Notes: generated from the letters alone by a model not told the origin. A stretch of 64,000 nt of DNA from Paracidovorax avenae (GCF_040892545.1 NZ_CP156079.1:4747501-4811500), one strand, 5' to 3'. Shown: positions 7,919 to 16,851, counted from the first letter of the stretch. Program-made: numbers and translations.

Positions 7919-10900
7919 ATGACCCAAACAATCGAGGATTTGCACGTCTATCTCCGCAGCATCCGCCCCGACGAGCGCACCTCCCTTTCGGTATTGGCAG
8001 AGCAGGTACACCCCGGCGCAACGGTGCTGGACCTGGGGTGCGGCAGCGGCGCCTTGGGCCAGTACCTCGCGCAAACCCGCAATGCCGTCAGCGACGGCGT
8101 GACGTGGAGCGAGGCCGAAGCCGGCCATGCACGTCCCCACTACCGCCGCGTCGTGGTCGACGATCTCGAAACATGCGACCTCGTTACCGTTTTTACCGGC
8201 CAGCGCTATGACTATATCGTCTGTGCCGACGTCCTGGAACACCTGCGCCGTCCGGAGCAGGTGTTGCAGCAGTGCCGCCACCTCCTGGCCCCTGCGGGAC
8301 GCGTGCTGATTTCCGTCCCGAATGCCGGCTACTGCGGCCTCGTGGCAGAGTTGCTGCAGGGTGAGTTCCGCTACCGCGAAGAAGGCCTGCTGGACCGCAC
8401 CCACCTGCGCTTCTTCACGCGACGATCACTGGCACGGTTCCTGGGGGAGCATGCCTGGGCCCTGGAAGACATCGACACCATCCGTCGGGAAATACCGGAA
8501 TCCGAGTTCGACGCCGCATTCGACAAGCTGCCACCCTCAGTGGCCCGGCACCTGCTGGCCGCGCCGGACGCCATGGCCTACCAGTTCATCGCGAGGGCCC
8601 TGCCGGCAGCGGAAGCGGTGGCCAACGATGCAGCAGGCGCAGACCAGGGCATGGAGCCCGCCCGGCCGCTTTTCACCGCCCAGCTCTACTGGGGCACCCG
8701 GCACGGCTTCGCCGAAGAGCAGAAGCTCACGGCCCGCGGGACGATCGGCGAGCACCGCCAGACCCTGCGCTTCGACCTTCCATCCTCCAGCGAGCCCATC
8801 ACCCAGCTGCGCCTCGACCCGGCGGACCGGCCCGGCTTCCTGCATTTGCACGGAATCACACTGCGCGCACCAGACGGCAGCCCCACCTGGGCATGGCAGG
8901 CTGACGCCTCCTCGCGCACCTTGATGGAGACACAGCCACAGCAACAGATGGCCTGGAATCTCCAGGCCCTGCCTGCGGCCGCGGCCGCCAGCCTGGTGCT
9001 GCTGACCGGGGACGACCCGTGGATGCAGCTACCGATTCCACCGGAAGCGCTGGCCGCCGCATGCACCCACCCTGGCAACGCCTGGCTGGAAGTGGACCTG
9101 GGCTGGCCCATGTCGGCCGACTATCTCGCGCTTTCGGGCACCGTCCGCCCACTGCAGGACCAGATCGTCCAATTGAAGGACGAGCACCATGCCACGCAGG
9201 TCAGGATGAATGCCGAGCTGGAGACCGCGCGCAACGCCTGGACAGAGGAACGCCAGGCGATGGAAGGCTGGAACCAGACGCTGGAATCGCAACTCAGGTC
9301 TCTCCAGCAGGCAAACGGTAAGGTGCTACAGCAGTTCAACGAAATTCAGCAGCAACGCAGCGAACTGCAGCAGCAGGCCTCCCAGTCCCTGCGCGACATC
9401 ACGCGGCTGCAGCACGAACTGGGATGCGCGCGCCGGGACTTCAACTCGCTCTCCAGCCACCTGCATTCCATCGAAAACTCCACCGTGTTCCGCGCCACGC
9501 GCCCCATCGTCCACGCCAAGATGCGCCTCGACAAAATCCTGGGCCGGGCACCACGCGCCGTGCAACCGGTCCGCCACATCCCCGTTCCCGTCGCGCCTCC
9601 CGCGCATCCTGTCGATGTCATCGTGCCCGTCTACCGCGGATTGGCCGACACCCGGCTGTGCGTGGAGTCGGTCCTCGCCAGCAGCTGCCGCACGCCCTAT
9701 CGCCTCGTCGTCATCAACGACTGCAGCCCCGAGCCCGAAGTCACGGCCTGGCTGCGTGAACGGGCGGCGGGGGACGAGCGCATCCTGCTGCTCGAGAACG
9801 AGGAAAACCTCGGTTTCGTCGGTACGGTCAACCGGGGCATGGCGCTGAGTGGCAGCAACGATGTGCTGCTGCTCAACAGCGACACGGAAGTCGCCAACGA
9901 CTGGCTCGACCGCATCCGCCAGGCTGCCTACGGCGACGCGAAGGTGGCGTCCGTCACCCCGTTCTCCAACAATGCGACGATCTGCAGCTACCCGCGCTTC
10001 TGCAAGGACAACGACCTCCCTCCGGGCTACGACACGGCGCGCCTGGACGCCCTGTGCGCCAGGACGAATCCTGGCGCCGTGGTCGATGTGCCGACGGGCG
10101 TGGGTTTCTGCATGTACATCCGACGGGACTGCCTCCAGCAGGTCGGCCTCTTCGACACGGAACACTTCGGCAAGGGCTACGGTGAAGAGAACGACTTCTG
10201 CCAGCGCGCCCAGGCCGCCGGCTGGCGCAACCTGCACCTGCTGGACACCTTCGTGCTGCACACCGGCGGCGTGAGCTTCGGCGACAGCAAGAGTCCCCGC
10301 GAGTTGGCTGCCATGGAGATCCTGCGCCGCCTGCACCCGAACTACGACCGCGACGTGCATGCCTTCGTGCGCACTGATCCTGCGGCGCCCTACCGGCTGG
10401 CGCTCGATGCGGCACGCATCACGGAGGCCGGCCAACCGCTGGTGCTGACCGTGCTGCACGACCGCGCGGGCGGTACGGTGCGCCATGTCCGCGAGCTGGC
10501 ATCCCACCTGGGCGGGCAGGCGCAGTTCCTCACGCTGACGCCAGCGCACGGCCACAGCGTCAAGCTGCGAATGGCGAGCGAAGAGGAAGGGTTCGAACTG
10601 GCGTTCCGGCTGAACGACCAGTACGACGCACTGATCGACGTGCTGCGCCGCCTGGGCGTGAGCCATGTGCACTTCCACCATCTGCTGGGCCATGGCCAGG
10701 AAGTGCGCAATCTGCCCCATCTGCTGGGCGTGGCCTACGACTTCACGGCACACGACTACTACAGCTATTGCACCCACATCTCCATGACCGGTACCGGCCA
10801 CCGGTATGCCGGGGAGACCGGGCCGGGCCAGTGCCAGTGCTGCCCCGCCGACATGCAGGCGCCGACCGGAGGCACGGTGGCCCAATGGCGCCAGGCCAAT

Positions 10901-11803
10901 GCCCGCCTGCTGGATGGCGCACGCTACGTGCTCGCCCCGAGCCAGGATACGGCCCGCCGCATCGCGGCGTTCGCGCCCAATGCGCGGGTACTCGCCGTGC
11001 CGCACACCGACATGCCGGAAGCTTCCGCGCTGCCGGTGCCAGCGCCCCGCCCGCTGCCGGAAGGCCGCAGGCTGAAGGTGGCGGTCATCGGCGCGCTCAG
11101 CGCCATCAAGGGTGCGGACCTTCTGGAGGCCGTCGCCATCGAAGCCGCGCGCCGCAATGCGCCCGTGGATTTGCATCTCATCGGCTACGGCTATCGCAGC
11201 CTGCAGACCCAGCCCCGCGCGCACCTCACCGTGCACGGCGAATACGCCGAAAAAGACCTGCCACAGCTGCTGGAGTGGCTGCAACCGGACATCGTGTGGT
11301 TCCCGGCCCAGTGGCCCGAGACCTACAGCTACACGCTCAGCGCCGCACTCCTCGCGGGACTGCCCGTGGCCGTTCCGGACATCGGCGCATTCCAGGAGCG
11401 TGTCGTCGGCCGCCCCTGGAGCTGGGTGCGCCCCTGGGATGCCACGGCGCCCCAATGGCTGGCCTGGTTCGACGAGATCCGCAGCATGCACTTCGCGACC
11501 GGCGAAGCACCTGCATTGCCGCAGCCGGTGCCCCTGCCCGACGGCATGGATGGCCAGGCCGCGCCGGCAGGCTTCCGTTATGACACCGATTACCTGTCGG
11601 GCGTCACGCCCGTGGTGCCTTCTCAACCGCTTTCCCTGGAGGAACTACAGCGCCTCCAGCCCCAGGAAACCACCACGGCGGCCGCGAAATCGGGCCTGCT
11701 CTCGGCAGTGGTGTACCTTCGCTCGCTGCCGGTGCTGCGCGGCGTGGCGCGGCGCATCCCGTCCCATTGGCAGCGCCGCGTGAAGAACTGGCTGCAGGCA
11801 TGA
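7919..11803 (+). CDS. Methyltransferase - beta-domain - coiled coil - GT2 - GT4 fusion (polysaccharide synthesis/termination)
   Basis: This is a 1294-residue soluble multidomain protein. About residues 1-225 form a class I SAM-dependent methyltransferase (VLDLGCGSGALGQYL as SAM loop; YDYIVCADVLEHLRRPEQVL). About 245-390 is a beta-rich domain with LRLDPADRPG, a pattern I associate with carbohydrate-linked modules of glycosyltransferases. About 404-525 is a Gln/Glu-rich coiled coil. About 564-815 is a GT2 domain (VDVIVPVYRG, LLLNSDTEV, YGEENDFCQRA). About 840-1185 is a GT4/GT-B domain (GALSAIKGADLL, PETYSYTLSAALLAGLPVAVPD). The neighbouring Wzm/Wzt pair and second methyltransferase place it in an ABC-dependent O-antigen-like pathway. 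There, a methyltransferase on a coiled coil acts as a chain terminator and length ruler (WbdD is the known case). The combined role in elongation and capping is inference. Confidence 0.88.
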   Translation: MTQTIEDLHVYLRSIRPDERTSLSVLAEQVHPGATVLDLGCGSGALGQYLAQTRNAVSDGVTWSEAEAGHARPHYRRVVVDDLETCDLVTVFTGQRYDYIVCADVLEHLRRPEQVLQQCRHLLAPAGRVLISVPNAGYCGLVAELLQGEFRYREEGLLDRTHLRFFTRRSLARFLGEHAWALEDIDTIRREIPESEFDAAFDKLPPSVARHLLAAPDAMAYQFIARALPAAEAVANDAAGADQGMEPARPLFTAQLYWGTRHGFAEEQKLTARGTIGEHRQTLRFDLPSSSEPITQLRLDPADRPGFLHLHGITLRAPDGSPTWAWQADASSRTLMETQPQQQMAWNLQALPAAAAASLVLLTGDDPWMQLPIPPEALAAACTHPGNAWLEVDLGWPMSADYLALSGTVRPLQDQIVQLKDEHHATQVRMNAELETARNAWTEERQAMEGWNQTLESQLRSLQQANGKVLQQFNEIQQQRSELQQQASQSLRDITRLQHELGCARRDFNSLSSHLHSIENSTVFRATRPIVHAKMRLDKILGRAPRAVQPVRHIPVPVAPPAHPVDVIVPVYRGLADTRLCVESVLASSCRTPYRLVVINDCSPEPEVTAWLRERAAGDERILLLENEENLGFVGTVNRGMALSGSNDVLLLNSDTEVANDWLDRIRQAAYGDAKVASVTPFSNNATICSYPRFCKDNDLPPGYDTARLDALCARTNPGAVVDVPTGVGFCMYIRRDCLQQVGLFDTEHFGKGYGEENDFCQRAQAAGWRNLHLLDTFVLHTGGVSFGDSKSPRELAAMEILRRLHPNYDRDVHAFVRTDPAAPYRLALDAARITEAGQPLVLTVLHDRAGGTVRHVRELASHLGGQAQFLTLTPAHGHSVKLRMASEEEGFELAFRLNDQYDALIDVLRRLGVSHVHFHHLLGHGQEVRNLPHLLGVAYDFTAHDYYSYCTHISMTGTGHRYAGETGPGQCQCCPADMQAPTGGTVAQWRQANARLLDGARYVLAPSQDTARRIAAFAPNARVLAVPHTDMPEASALPVPAPRPLPEGRRLKVAVIGALSAIKGADLLEAVAIEAARRNAPVDLHLIGYGYRSLQTQPRAHLTVHGEYAEKDLPQLLEWLQPDIVWFPAQWPETYSYTLSAALLAGLPVAVPDIGAFQERVVGRPWSWVRPWDATAPQWLAWFDEIRSMHFATGEAPALPQPVPLPDGMDGQAAPAGFRYDTDYLSGVTPVVPSQPLSLEELQRLQPQETTTAAAKSGLLSAVVYLRSLPVLRGVARRIPSHWQRRVKNWLQA

Positions 11804-11823
11804 ACTGAACGCCAGGCCGAGGC

Positions 11824-11848
11824 GAGCCAGGCCCGCCCGGCCTGGCTC
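11824..11848. terminator. GC-rich hairpin between convergent genes
   Basis: Perfect 10-bp arms GAGCCAGGCC and GGCCTGGCTC flank a 5-nt loop. It lies in the 71-bp gap between the convergent fusion gene (ends 11803) and the methyltransferase gene (ends 11875). There is no U-tract on either strand, so intrinsic termination would be weak, but it may act as a bidirectional barrier or 3' end stabiliser. Confidence 0.45.
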
Positions 11849-11874
11849 CATCCGCTGCTGCAAGCCGGCAGGCC

Positions 11875-12732
11875 TCAGCGCCCCAGCAACAGGAAGATCT
11901 CGTTGTTGAGCAGCCACTCGGGCGGATACTTGCCCCGCAACTCTTCCGGAATGTCCATCTGCAGGCTCCGGCGTTCCTGCCGGACCACGTGGAAACCCGC
12001 TTCCGCCGTCAGGCCGACCAGCTCGTCCGCCGTGAGACGGTTCAAGGCCCGGTACTCATTGAAGACGAAGCGCTTGTAGCCCTCCGGACCGAAATCCGCA
12101 AAACCGAAGTCGGTCTCCGCAGCATCGATGGGCCCCTCGTGCGCGCGAATGATCTCCCACAGTGCCTCTTCGCTCACCAGCAGGTGGTGCCATGGCACCT
12201 CGTCATAGCGGCGCAGATGCGATCCATACGGGGAGTAGAACAGCGGCTCGATCTGGATGAAGAACACTCCTCCCGGCCGCAGGCAGGCATGCAGATCCTT
12301 CAGGATGGGAAGAAGCTGGCCACGCTCCACGTGCTCGAACGTGGACCAACTCATGATTCCGTCCACCGGGGCCTGCCGGCCTGCCAGGGGAGCCCCGGGC
12401 TGGATGGTTTCGAACGTGAGCGCAGAGGGGATGCGCGACATGCCCAGTTGCTCGCGGGCGATGCGCGGCAGCTTCCGGTATTCCTGGCGGATATCCACGC
12501 CGTGGATGCCCGTGGCACCATGCCTCAGCACCAGCGCCAGATCGGTGATGCCGTCGCCGCATCCGAAATTCAGCAGCCTGGACGTGCGCAGATCCAGGGC
12601 TCCGCCGACCCAGTCGTTGACGACATCCGCGGCATAGTTGAAATGCGCCCGGAACCATTCGTCCGTGATGCGCCCCCCATCCCAGGGAGCCGTCCCCCAG
12701 AGACGCTCCTGCCACCGATTCATCCAGCTCAT
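11875..12732 (-). CDS. SAM-dependent methyltransferase of the polysaccharide cluster
   Basis: This is a 285-residue class I methyltransferase with a SAM-binding loop (LLNFGCGDGITDLAL), then GVDIRQEY and a SWSTFEHVERG strand. LRPGGVFFIQIEPLFYSPYGSHL is like the proteins that modify O-antigen sugars or chain ends. The start at 12732 overlaps the preceding acyltransferase stop as ATGA, so it is the last gene of the wzm-wzt-acyltransferase operon. It may methylate an internal or terminal sugar; the substrate is unknown. Confidence 0.85.
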   Translation of the reverse strand: MSWMNRWQERLWGTAPWDGGRITDEWFRAHFNYAADVVNDWVGGALDLRTSRLLNFGCGDGITDLALVLRHGATGIHGVDIRQEYRKLPRIAREQLGMSRIPSALTFETIQPGAPLAGRQAPVDGIMSWSTFEHVERGQLLPILKDLHACLRPGGVFFIQIEPLFYSPYGSHLRRYDEVPWHHLLVSEEALWEIIRAHEGPIDAAETDFGFADFGPEGYKRFVFNEYRALNRLTADELVGLTAEAGFHVVRQERRSLQMDIPEELRGKYPPEWLLNNEIFLLLGR

Positions 12733-13679
12733 GGGTTCACCGCCTTCTCCTCCATCGGATTGCGCCTGGCATCGGCACGCGCCCGGAAGAAGCGCGGGGC
12801 CTCCGTCCACAAATGCCAGGCGGCGGGCCGCTGCCTGAGCAGCCCGTCAAAATGCCCAAAGATCCTGTCTGTCAGTTCCTGCGGATCGGTGAACGTGCCG
12901 AGCGGTGCGATCCGCAGGGTTCTGCGGCCCGACTGCAGATCGATACCCATGTAGAACACCGTGGCCGGCAATGAGCGGTCCACAGCGATCTGCGGCAGGA
13001 CGGCAGGTACGCTGACCGGCTGCCCCAGGATGGTCGTGGTGCGGGTGACGTTGACCTGATCCTCCGGCACGTCGATGACCACCACCACCTGTTCATCGCG
13101 GCGAAGCGCCTGCCTTACGCCCTCCATGCCGCCAGGCACGAAGACCACCGGGCGATGCAGCGCCATCTCGACCGAGCGCATGCGTGCGCGCACGTAGCGC
13201 CCGAATATCCATCGCCCGATGAAATCTCGGCCGCCGGGGGCTGCCAGCACCATGTTGCCCCGCATTCCTGCAGCGGCCGCATGGCACAGCGCCCACATCC
13301 CGGCCCCCCAATGGAAAGTGAACAGGAGGCCCGGCTTTCCAACGCCGTCCCATGCCCCGTCCACCTCCACATGGCGCCGTAGCCAGGCCGGAGAGCGTGC
13401 GCGGAAAAGGTAATGGTCCGCATGGTCCAGCAAGGTGACCAACCTGCGCTCCGCAAGCCAGTCCTCGCGAGGAATGCGGACCCATCCCTGCGAACTGGCC
13501 TGCGCCAATGCTGCCTCGCAGGCATCGCGGTAAAGCCATCGCCAACGGGCCATGCGGCGGAACAGGCGGAAGCACACCGTCCACGGCAGCACGGCCGCCA
13601 GGCCTGGCAGCAGCACCACTTCCAGCGCGTCCCGGCTTTCCCTTTTCCACCGCGACCAGGCACGGTCCCAACGCGTCAT
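12729..13679 (-). CDS. LpxL/HtrB-like LPLAT-superfamily acyltransferase
   Basis: This 316-residue protein has one N-terminal hydrophobic segment (LEVVLLPGLAAVLPWTVCF). A lipid A acyltransferase-like core follows, with GKPGLLFTFHWGAGMWALCH (catalytic HX4-type box near HWGAGMW), then VVVIDVPEDQVNVTRTTT and FMGIDLQSG-type strands. The family transfers acyl chains from acyl-ACP to lipid A precursors or other membrane or sugar acceptors. Its place between wzt and a methyltransferase gene suggests it acylates the polysaccharide, its lipid carrier or lipid A in a strain-specific way. The HX4D/E box is not clean, so the exact chemistry is uncertain. Confidence 0.75.
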   Translation of the reverse strand: MTRWDRAWSRWKRESRDALEVVLLPGLAAVLPWTVCFRLFRRMARWRWLYRDACEAALAQASSQGWVRIPREDWLAERRLVTLLDHADHYLFRARSPAWLRRHVEVDGAWDGVGKPGLLFTFHWGAGMWALCHAAAAGMRGNMVLAAPGGRDFIGRWIFGRYVRARMRSVEMALHRPVVFVPGGMEGVRQALRRDEQVVVVIDVPEDQVNVTRTTTILGQPVSVPAVLPQIAVDRSLPATVFYMGIDLQSGRRTLRIAPLGTFTDPQELTDRIFGHFDGLLRQRPAAWHLWTEAPRFFRARADARRNPMEEKAVNP

Positions 13680-13686
13680 CACCGGC

Positions 13687-14967
13687 TCATTCCCAGCGAT
13701 GCGGCAAACGGACAAGGCCGGGCATGGGTTTGGGAAAGGAAAAATGGAAATGCAGGAACTGAAACCATTCGTCGTACACGACCAGTCCCGTCTCATCGAA
13801 GAGATAGACGCTGATGACGTAGTCGCCCGTGTGCAGCGGCAACTCGGGGAAGGTCAGCACCGAGCGCCAGGAGCCGTCCTCGAGCCGGACCGGCTCTGCC
13901 CCTTCCTCATGGGTTCCGAGCGAAGTGATGCCGACCCCACGGGATTGCTCGATCATGAATCCGATGTTCGGACGCTCGTCCCCGCGGCCACGCACCACGA
14001 TGGAGACCACCAGATCCTTGCTCTGCAGCATACCGGGACGGTCCCCCTCCGGTTCGGCAAGGTCCTGGACATCCACGGAAACAATGCAGGCGCTGCCTGC
14101 ATCCCCCGAAGCAACGTGTTTCCGGTCAGGGCCTTGCACGGCAGGGGGAACTCCCGGAGCCAGGCCTGCCGCAGGCAATGCGCTCTCCACCTGAAGTGCT
14201 TCTCCCTGAGACGCACCGTCGCGCAACCGGGTGTGCAAATCGTAGGCGGCCAGCACCGGCTCCGTCGGCCCGAACTGCTCCACGCTGCCATCCTTCAACC
14301 ACAAGGCCACATCGCACAGATGCCGGATGTGATAGGGGCTGTGGGAACAGAACAGGATGGTGCAGCCCGCCTCGCGGAAGGCCATGATGCGGTCCACGCA
14401 CTTTTTCTGGAAATGCTGGTCCCCCACCGCCAGTGCCTCGTCGATGATGAGCACGTCAGGCTGCACCGCGGTGACCAGGGCAAAGGCCAGACGCACCGCC
14501 ATGCCGGAGGAATAGGTCTTGACAGGCCGGTCCAGCGCATGCCCGAGTTCGCTGAACTCGACGATCTCGGGCTCCAGGCGCTGCATCGTCTCCCGGTCGA
14601 TACCGATCAGGCTGCCGCCGAAGTACAGATTGTCCCGCCCGCTGAAATCCGGGTGGAACCCGGCCCCGAGCTCCAGAATGGCCGTCACCCGCCCCACCCG
14701 CTCTATCGAACCGGTCGATGGCTGAAGTGTTCCCGCCAGCAGTTTCAGCAGCGAACTCTTGCCGGCACCGTTGTCACCGATCACGCCGATGCACTGGCCA
14801 CGCCGCAACTCGAAAGACACATCCTTCAGTGCCCAGTGACTGCGGTGTCGGGAACGGCCGGTGATAAGCGACTTGAGCCGCTGGCGGGGAGACGCATAGA
14901 TGCGGTACTCCTTGCCAAGGTTCTTCACTCGCAGAACCGTCGACGACAATGACTGCAGGGCACTCAT
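13687..14967 (-). CDS. wzt: Polysaccharide ABC transporter ATP-binding protein Wzt with C-terminal glycan-binding domain
   Basis: The 426-residue protein has an ABC ATPase in residues ~1-250: Walker A GVIGDNGAGKSSLLKLLAG, signature TYSSGMAVRL, Walker B DVLIIDEALAVGD, then SHSPYHIRHLC. The remaining ~170 residues (LQSKDLVVSIVVRG ... LPLHTGDYVISVYLFDE) match the Wzt C-terminal beta-sandwich. In O9a-type systems this domain recognises the capped non-reducing end of the finished glycan. The start at 14967 overlaps the wzm stop as ATGA. It drives export of undecaprenyl-linked polysaccharide across the inner membrane. The C-terminal domain predicts a chain-terminated, probably methylated, glycan. 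Confidence 0.93.
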   Translation of the reverse strand: MSALQSLSSTVLRVKNLGKEYRIYASPRQRLKSLITGRSRHRSHWALKDVSFELRRGQCIGVIGDNGAGKSSLLKLLAGTLQPSTGSIERVGRVTAILELGAGFHPDFSGRDNLYFGGSLIGIDRETMQRLEPEIVEFSELGHALDRPVKTYSSGMAVRLAFALVTAVQPDVLIIDEALAVGDQHFQKKCVDRIMAFREAGCTILFCSHSPYHIRHLCDVALWLKDGSVEQFGPTEPVLAAYDLHTRLRDGASQGEALQVESALPAAGLAPGVPPAVQGPDRKHVASGDAGSACIVSVDVQDLAEPEGDRPGMLQSKDLVVSIVVRGRGDERPNIGFMIEQSRGVGITSLGTHEEGAEPVRLEDGSWRSVLTFPELPLHTGDYVISVYLFDETGLVVYDEWFQFLHFHFSFPKPMPGLVRLPHRWE

Positions 14968-15776
14968 AGCCAGTCCACCAGTTGGTCGCGGCTGCGCCGG
15001 ACGACGACATTCAGCGCCATGGCGACAACCACCAGCCATGCTGCGCCAGCCATCCACACGCTCGCTGGAGGCCAGTCCCCCAGCAGCAGCACCTGCTGAT
15101 ACCCGATGACCAAAGCCGTCATGGGATTGAGCCACAGCACCCAGCGCCAGTTCTCAGGGAACATGGTCAGAGGGAACAGGATGGGAGTGAGATAGATCCC
15201 CACGGAAAGCAGGAAACCCACGATCTGCACCGTGTCGCGCAGGGCGGCGGCAAGAATCGCAAGCAGGTACCCGATGAGCAGACAGAGGAGCAATTGCAGC
15301 GCCAGCAGCGGCACCATGGCCAACAGGGCCGGACGCACTCCGTGCAGAGGGGTATAGACCAAGGCCACCAGCAAAAGCAGCGGCCCGAAGATAACGCCGC
15401 TGGCCAGAACGGCCCGCGTCGTGAAGAGCACGGGCGGCAATGGATTCTTCTGCAGGGTTCCCCCCGCCTCGATCAAGCTGTTCATGCCCCGGGATACGGC
15501 ATCGCAGAATGCCATCCATGGCAGCGCACCCACGACCAGGAACGTGCCTACGGCATGCGTGGGGGCTCCATTGCCGAGGCGCATGGAGAACACGACATCG
15601 AAAACGAGGTAATAGGCCGCGACGGTCAGCAAGGGCTGCAAGTACGGCCACAGGATGCCGACGGCCGTACCTGCGTGGCGCGCCGCCACCTCGCGCCGGG
15701 TCAACACCCACACCAGAGAGCGGGCGCTCCAGACGGCACGCCACTCGTTCCGCAAAATCTGCATGAAGAAAACCAT
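14964..15776 (-). CDS. wzm: Polysaccharide ABC transporter permease Wzm
   Basis: This is a 270-residue inner-membrane ABC-2 permease with six hydrophobic segments. The N-terminal amphipathic segment (LVWVLTRREVAARHAGTAVG) is followed by ILWPYLQPLLTVAAYYLVF and the C-terminal LTPILFPLTMFPENWRWVL loop characteristic of Wzm/TagG proteins. The start was taken at 15776 (MVFFMQ); an ATG at 15764 is equally possible and neither has a strong ribosome site. It forms the channel with Wzt. No Wzx flippase or Wzy polymerase is seen nearby, supporting an ABC-dependent pathway. Confidence 0.92.
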   Translation of the reverse strand: MVFFMQILRNEWRAVWSARSLVWVLTRREVAARHAGTAVGILWPYLQPLLTVAAYYLVFDVVFSMRLGNGAPTHAVGTFLVVGALPWMAFCDAVSRGMNSLIEAGGTLQKNPLPPVLFTTRAVLASGVIFGPLLLLVALVYTPLHGVRPALLAMVPLLALQLLLCLLIGYLLAILAAALRDTVQIVGFLLSVGIYLTPILFPLTMFPENWRWVLWLNPMTALVIGYQQVLLLGDWPPASVWMAGAAWLVVVAMALNVVVRRSRDQLVDWL

Positions 15777-15854
15777 CAGCGGCGGGCCGGGACCCGCCAG
15801 GCAACGCGCAGGAACGGACGTCCTGCGCCTCGAACGCAAACGCAGAGCTTACGC

Positions 15855-16754
15855 TTACGGGGCCGTCTTCACCGGCTGCGGATTGTAGCCAGCTGCAAAA
15901 GCTTCGATGGCTTCCTTGTTGATCTTCGCTTCCTGCTGCAGCGCCTGCGCATCGGCGACCCTGGCCTCCTGCTGCACGTTCGCACGGACTTCCTGCATCA
16001 GTTCGCCACGCACTTCATCGAAGCTGCGCGTTCTCGGAGCATGGCGACCTTCGAGTTGCAGAATGTGATAGCCGAACTTGCTCTGCACTATGCCGCTCAA
16101 CTCACCCGGCTTGGTCAGCGCGAATGCGGCCTTGTCAAACTCCGGCACCATCTTGCCCGCTTCGAAGAAGCCGAGGTCACCGCCCTTGGCGGCGCTGCCC
16201 TTGTCCGCCGAGCGCTCCTTGGCCAGTTGAGCGAAATCCGCCCCGGCCTTGAGCTCCTGCTCGATCTTTTCAATTTGTGCCCGGGAGTCCGCCCCCGTGC
16301 CTGCAATCAGTATGTGCCGAACCTGTACCTGTTCAGGCACCTTGAAACGCTCCAGCTTGGCCTTGTAGATGTTGCGAGCCAGACCTTCGGCAGCCGAGTC
16401 CGAAAGCATGTTGTCCTTGTCCACCTTGGCCAGATAAGCATCGGACAGCACCTTGTCACGCGCCACCCGCAGCGCAGCGGCCACCTCCGGGTCCTTCTCC
16501 AGCGCTGCAGCTTCGGCGCGTTGAGCCATGGCACGGCGTGCATACAGGTTGGAAGCGATCTGGGTCACTGTCTGCGGACGGGACAACACGGTATCGCGCA
16601 TTTCCGGAGGCATGCGCAATGCATCGGCTCGCATATCGCTGCTGTCGATCGCGATATGAGGACCCTGGATCAAAACGGATTCCTGGGCGTGGGCGGACAA
16701 CATCAGTGCGGAGACCAGTGCACCGGCGCAGAGGCGGAAAGCGGAACGTTTCAT
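15855..16754 (-). CDS. Periplasmic parvulin-type peptidyl-prolyl isomerase (PpiC/SurA-like)
   Basis: The 299-residue protein has a Sec signal peptide (MKRSAFRLCAGALVSALMLS, cleavage after AHA), an alpha-helical chaperone-like N-half, and a parvulin domain at ~150-245 (QVRHILIAG, GGDLGFFEAGKMVPEFDKA, FGYHILQLEGR). It ends with a Gln/Glu-rich helix. It should assist folding of exported proteins. Upstream lies the gene for an abundant-looking exported surface protein, separated by a perfect terminator; 78 bp downstream is wzm. The start at 16754 was chosen because it places the signal peptide correctly; an ATG at 16769 is in frame but gives no better ribosome site. Confidence 0.9.
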   Translation of the reverse strand: MKRSAFRLCAGALVSALMLSAHAQESVLIQGPHIAIDSSDMRADALRMPPEMRDTVLSRPQTVTQIASNLYARRAMAQRAEAAALEKDPEVAAALRVARDKVLSDAYLAKVDKDNMLSDSAAEGLARNIYKAKLERFKVPEQVQVRHILIAGTGADSRAQIEKIEQELKAGADFAQLAKERSADKGSAAKGGDLGFFEAGKMVPEFDKAAFALTKPGELSGIVQSKFGYHILQLEGRHAPRTRSFDEVRGELMQEVRANVQQEARVADAQALQQEAKINKEAIEAFAAGYNPQPVKTAP

Positions 16755-16781
16755 GTATGAGTCAACCATCAGTGAGAAATG

Positions 16782-16812
16782 AAAAAAGGCGGGGGAGACC
16801 CCCGCCTTTTTT
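16782..16812 (-). terminator. Perfect intrinsic terminator between surface-protein gene and ppiC
   Basis: Arms AAAAAAGGCGGGGG (16782-16795) and CCCCCGCCTTTTTT (16799-16812) are perfectly complementary over 14 bp around the 3-nt loop AGA. Read on the minus strand, it follows the stop of the surface-protein gene at 16852 and ends in a run of U. It lies only 27 bp before the ppiC start, so it separates the two genes or attenuates read-through. Its symmetry allows termination in both directions. Confidence 0.9.
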
Positions 16813-16851
16813 GGATCACATTGCTGTGAAAAGTGCCGTAGCAACAGTGAA

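Noticed and set aside
9326..11626. A 766-codon minus-strand frame inside the fusion gene
   Set aside because: The plus-strand protein has clear methyltransferase and glycosyltransferase motifs; the minus translation is low-complexity and motif-free.
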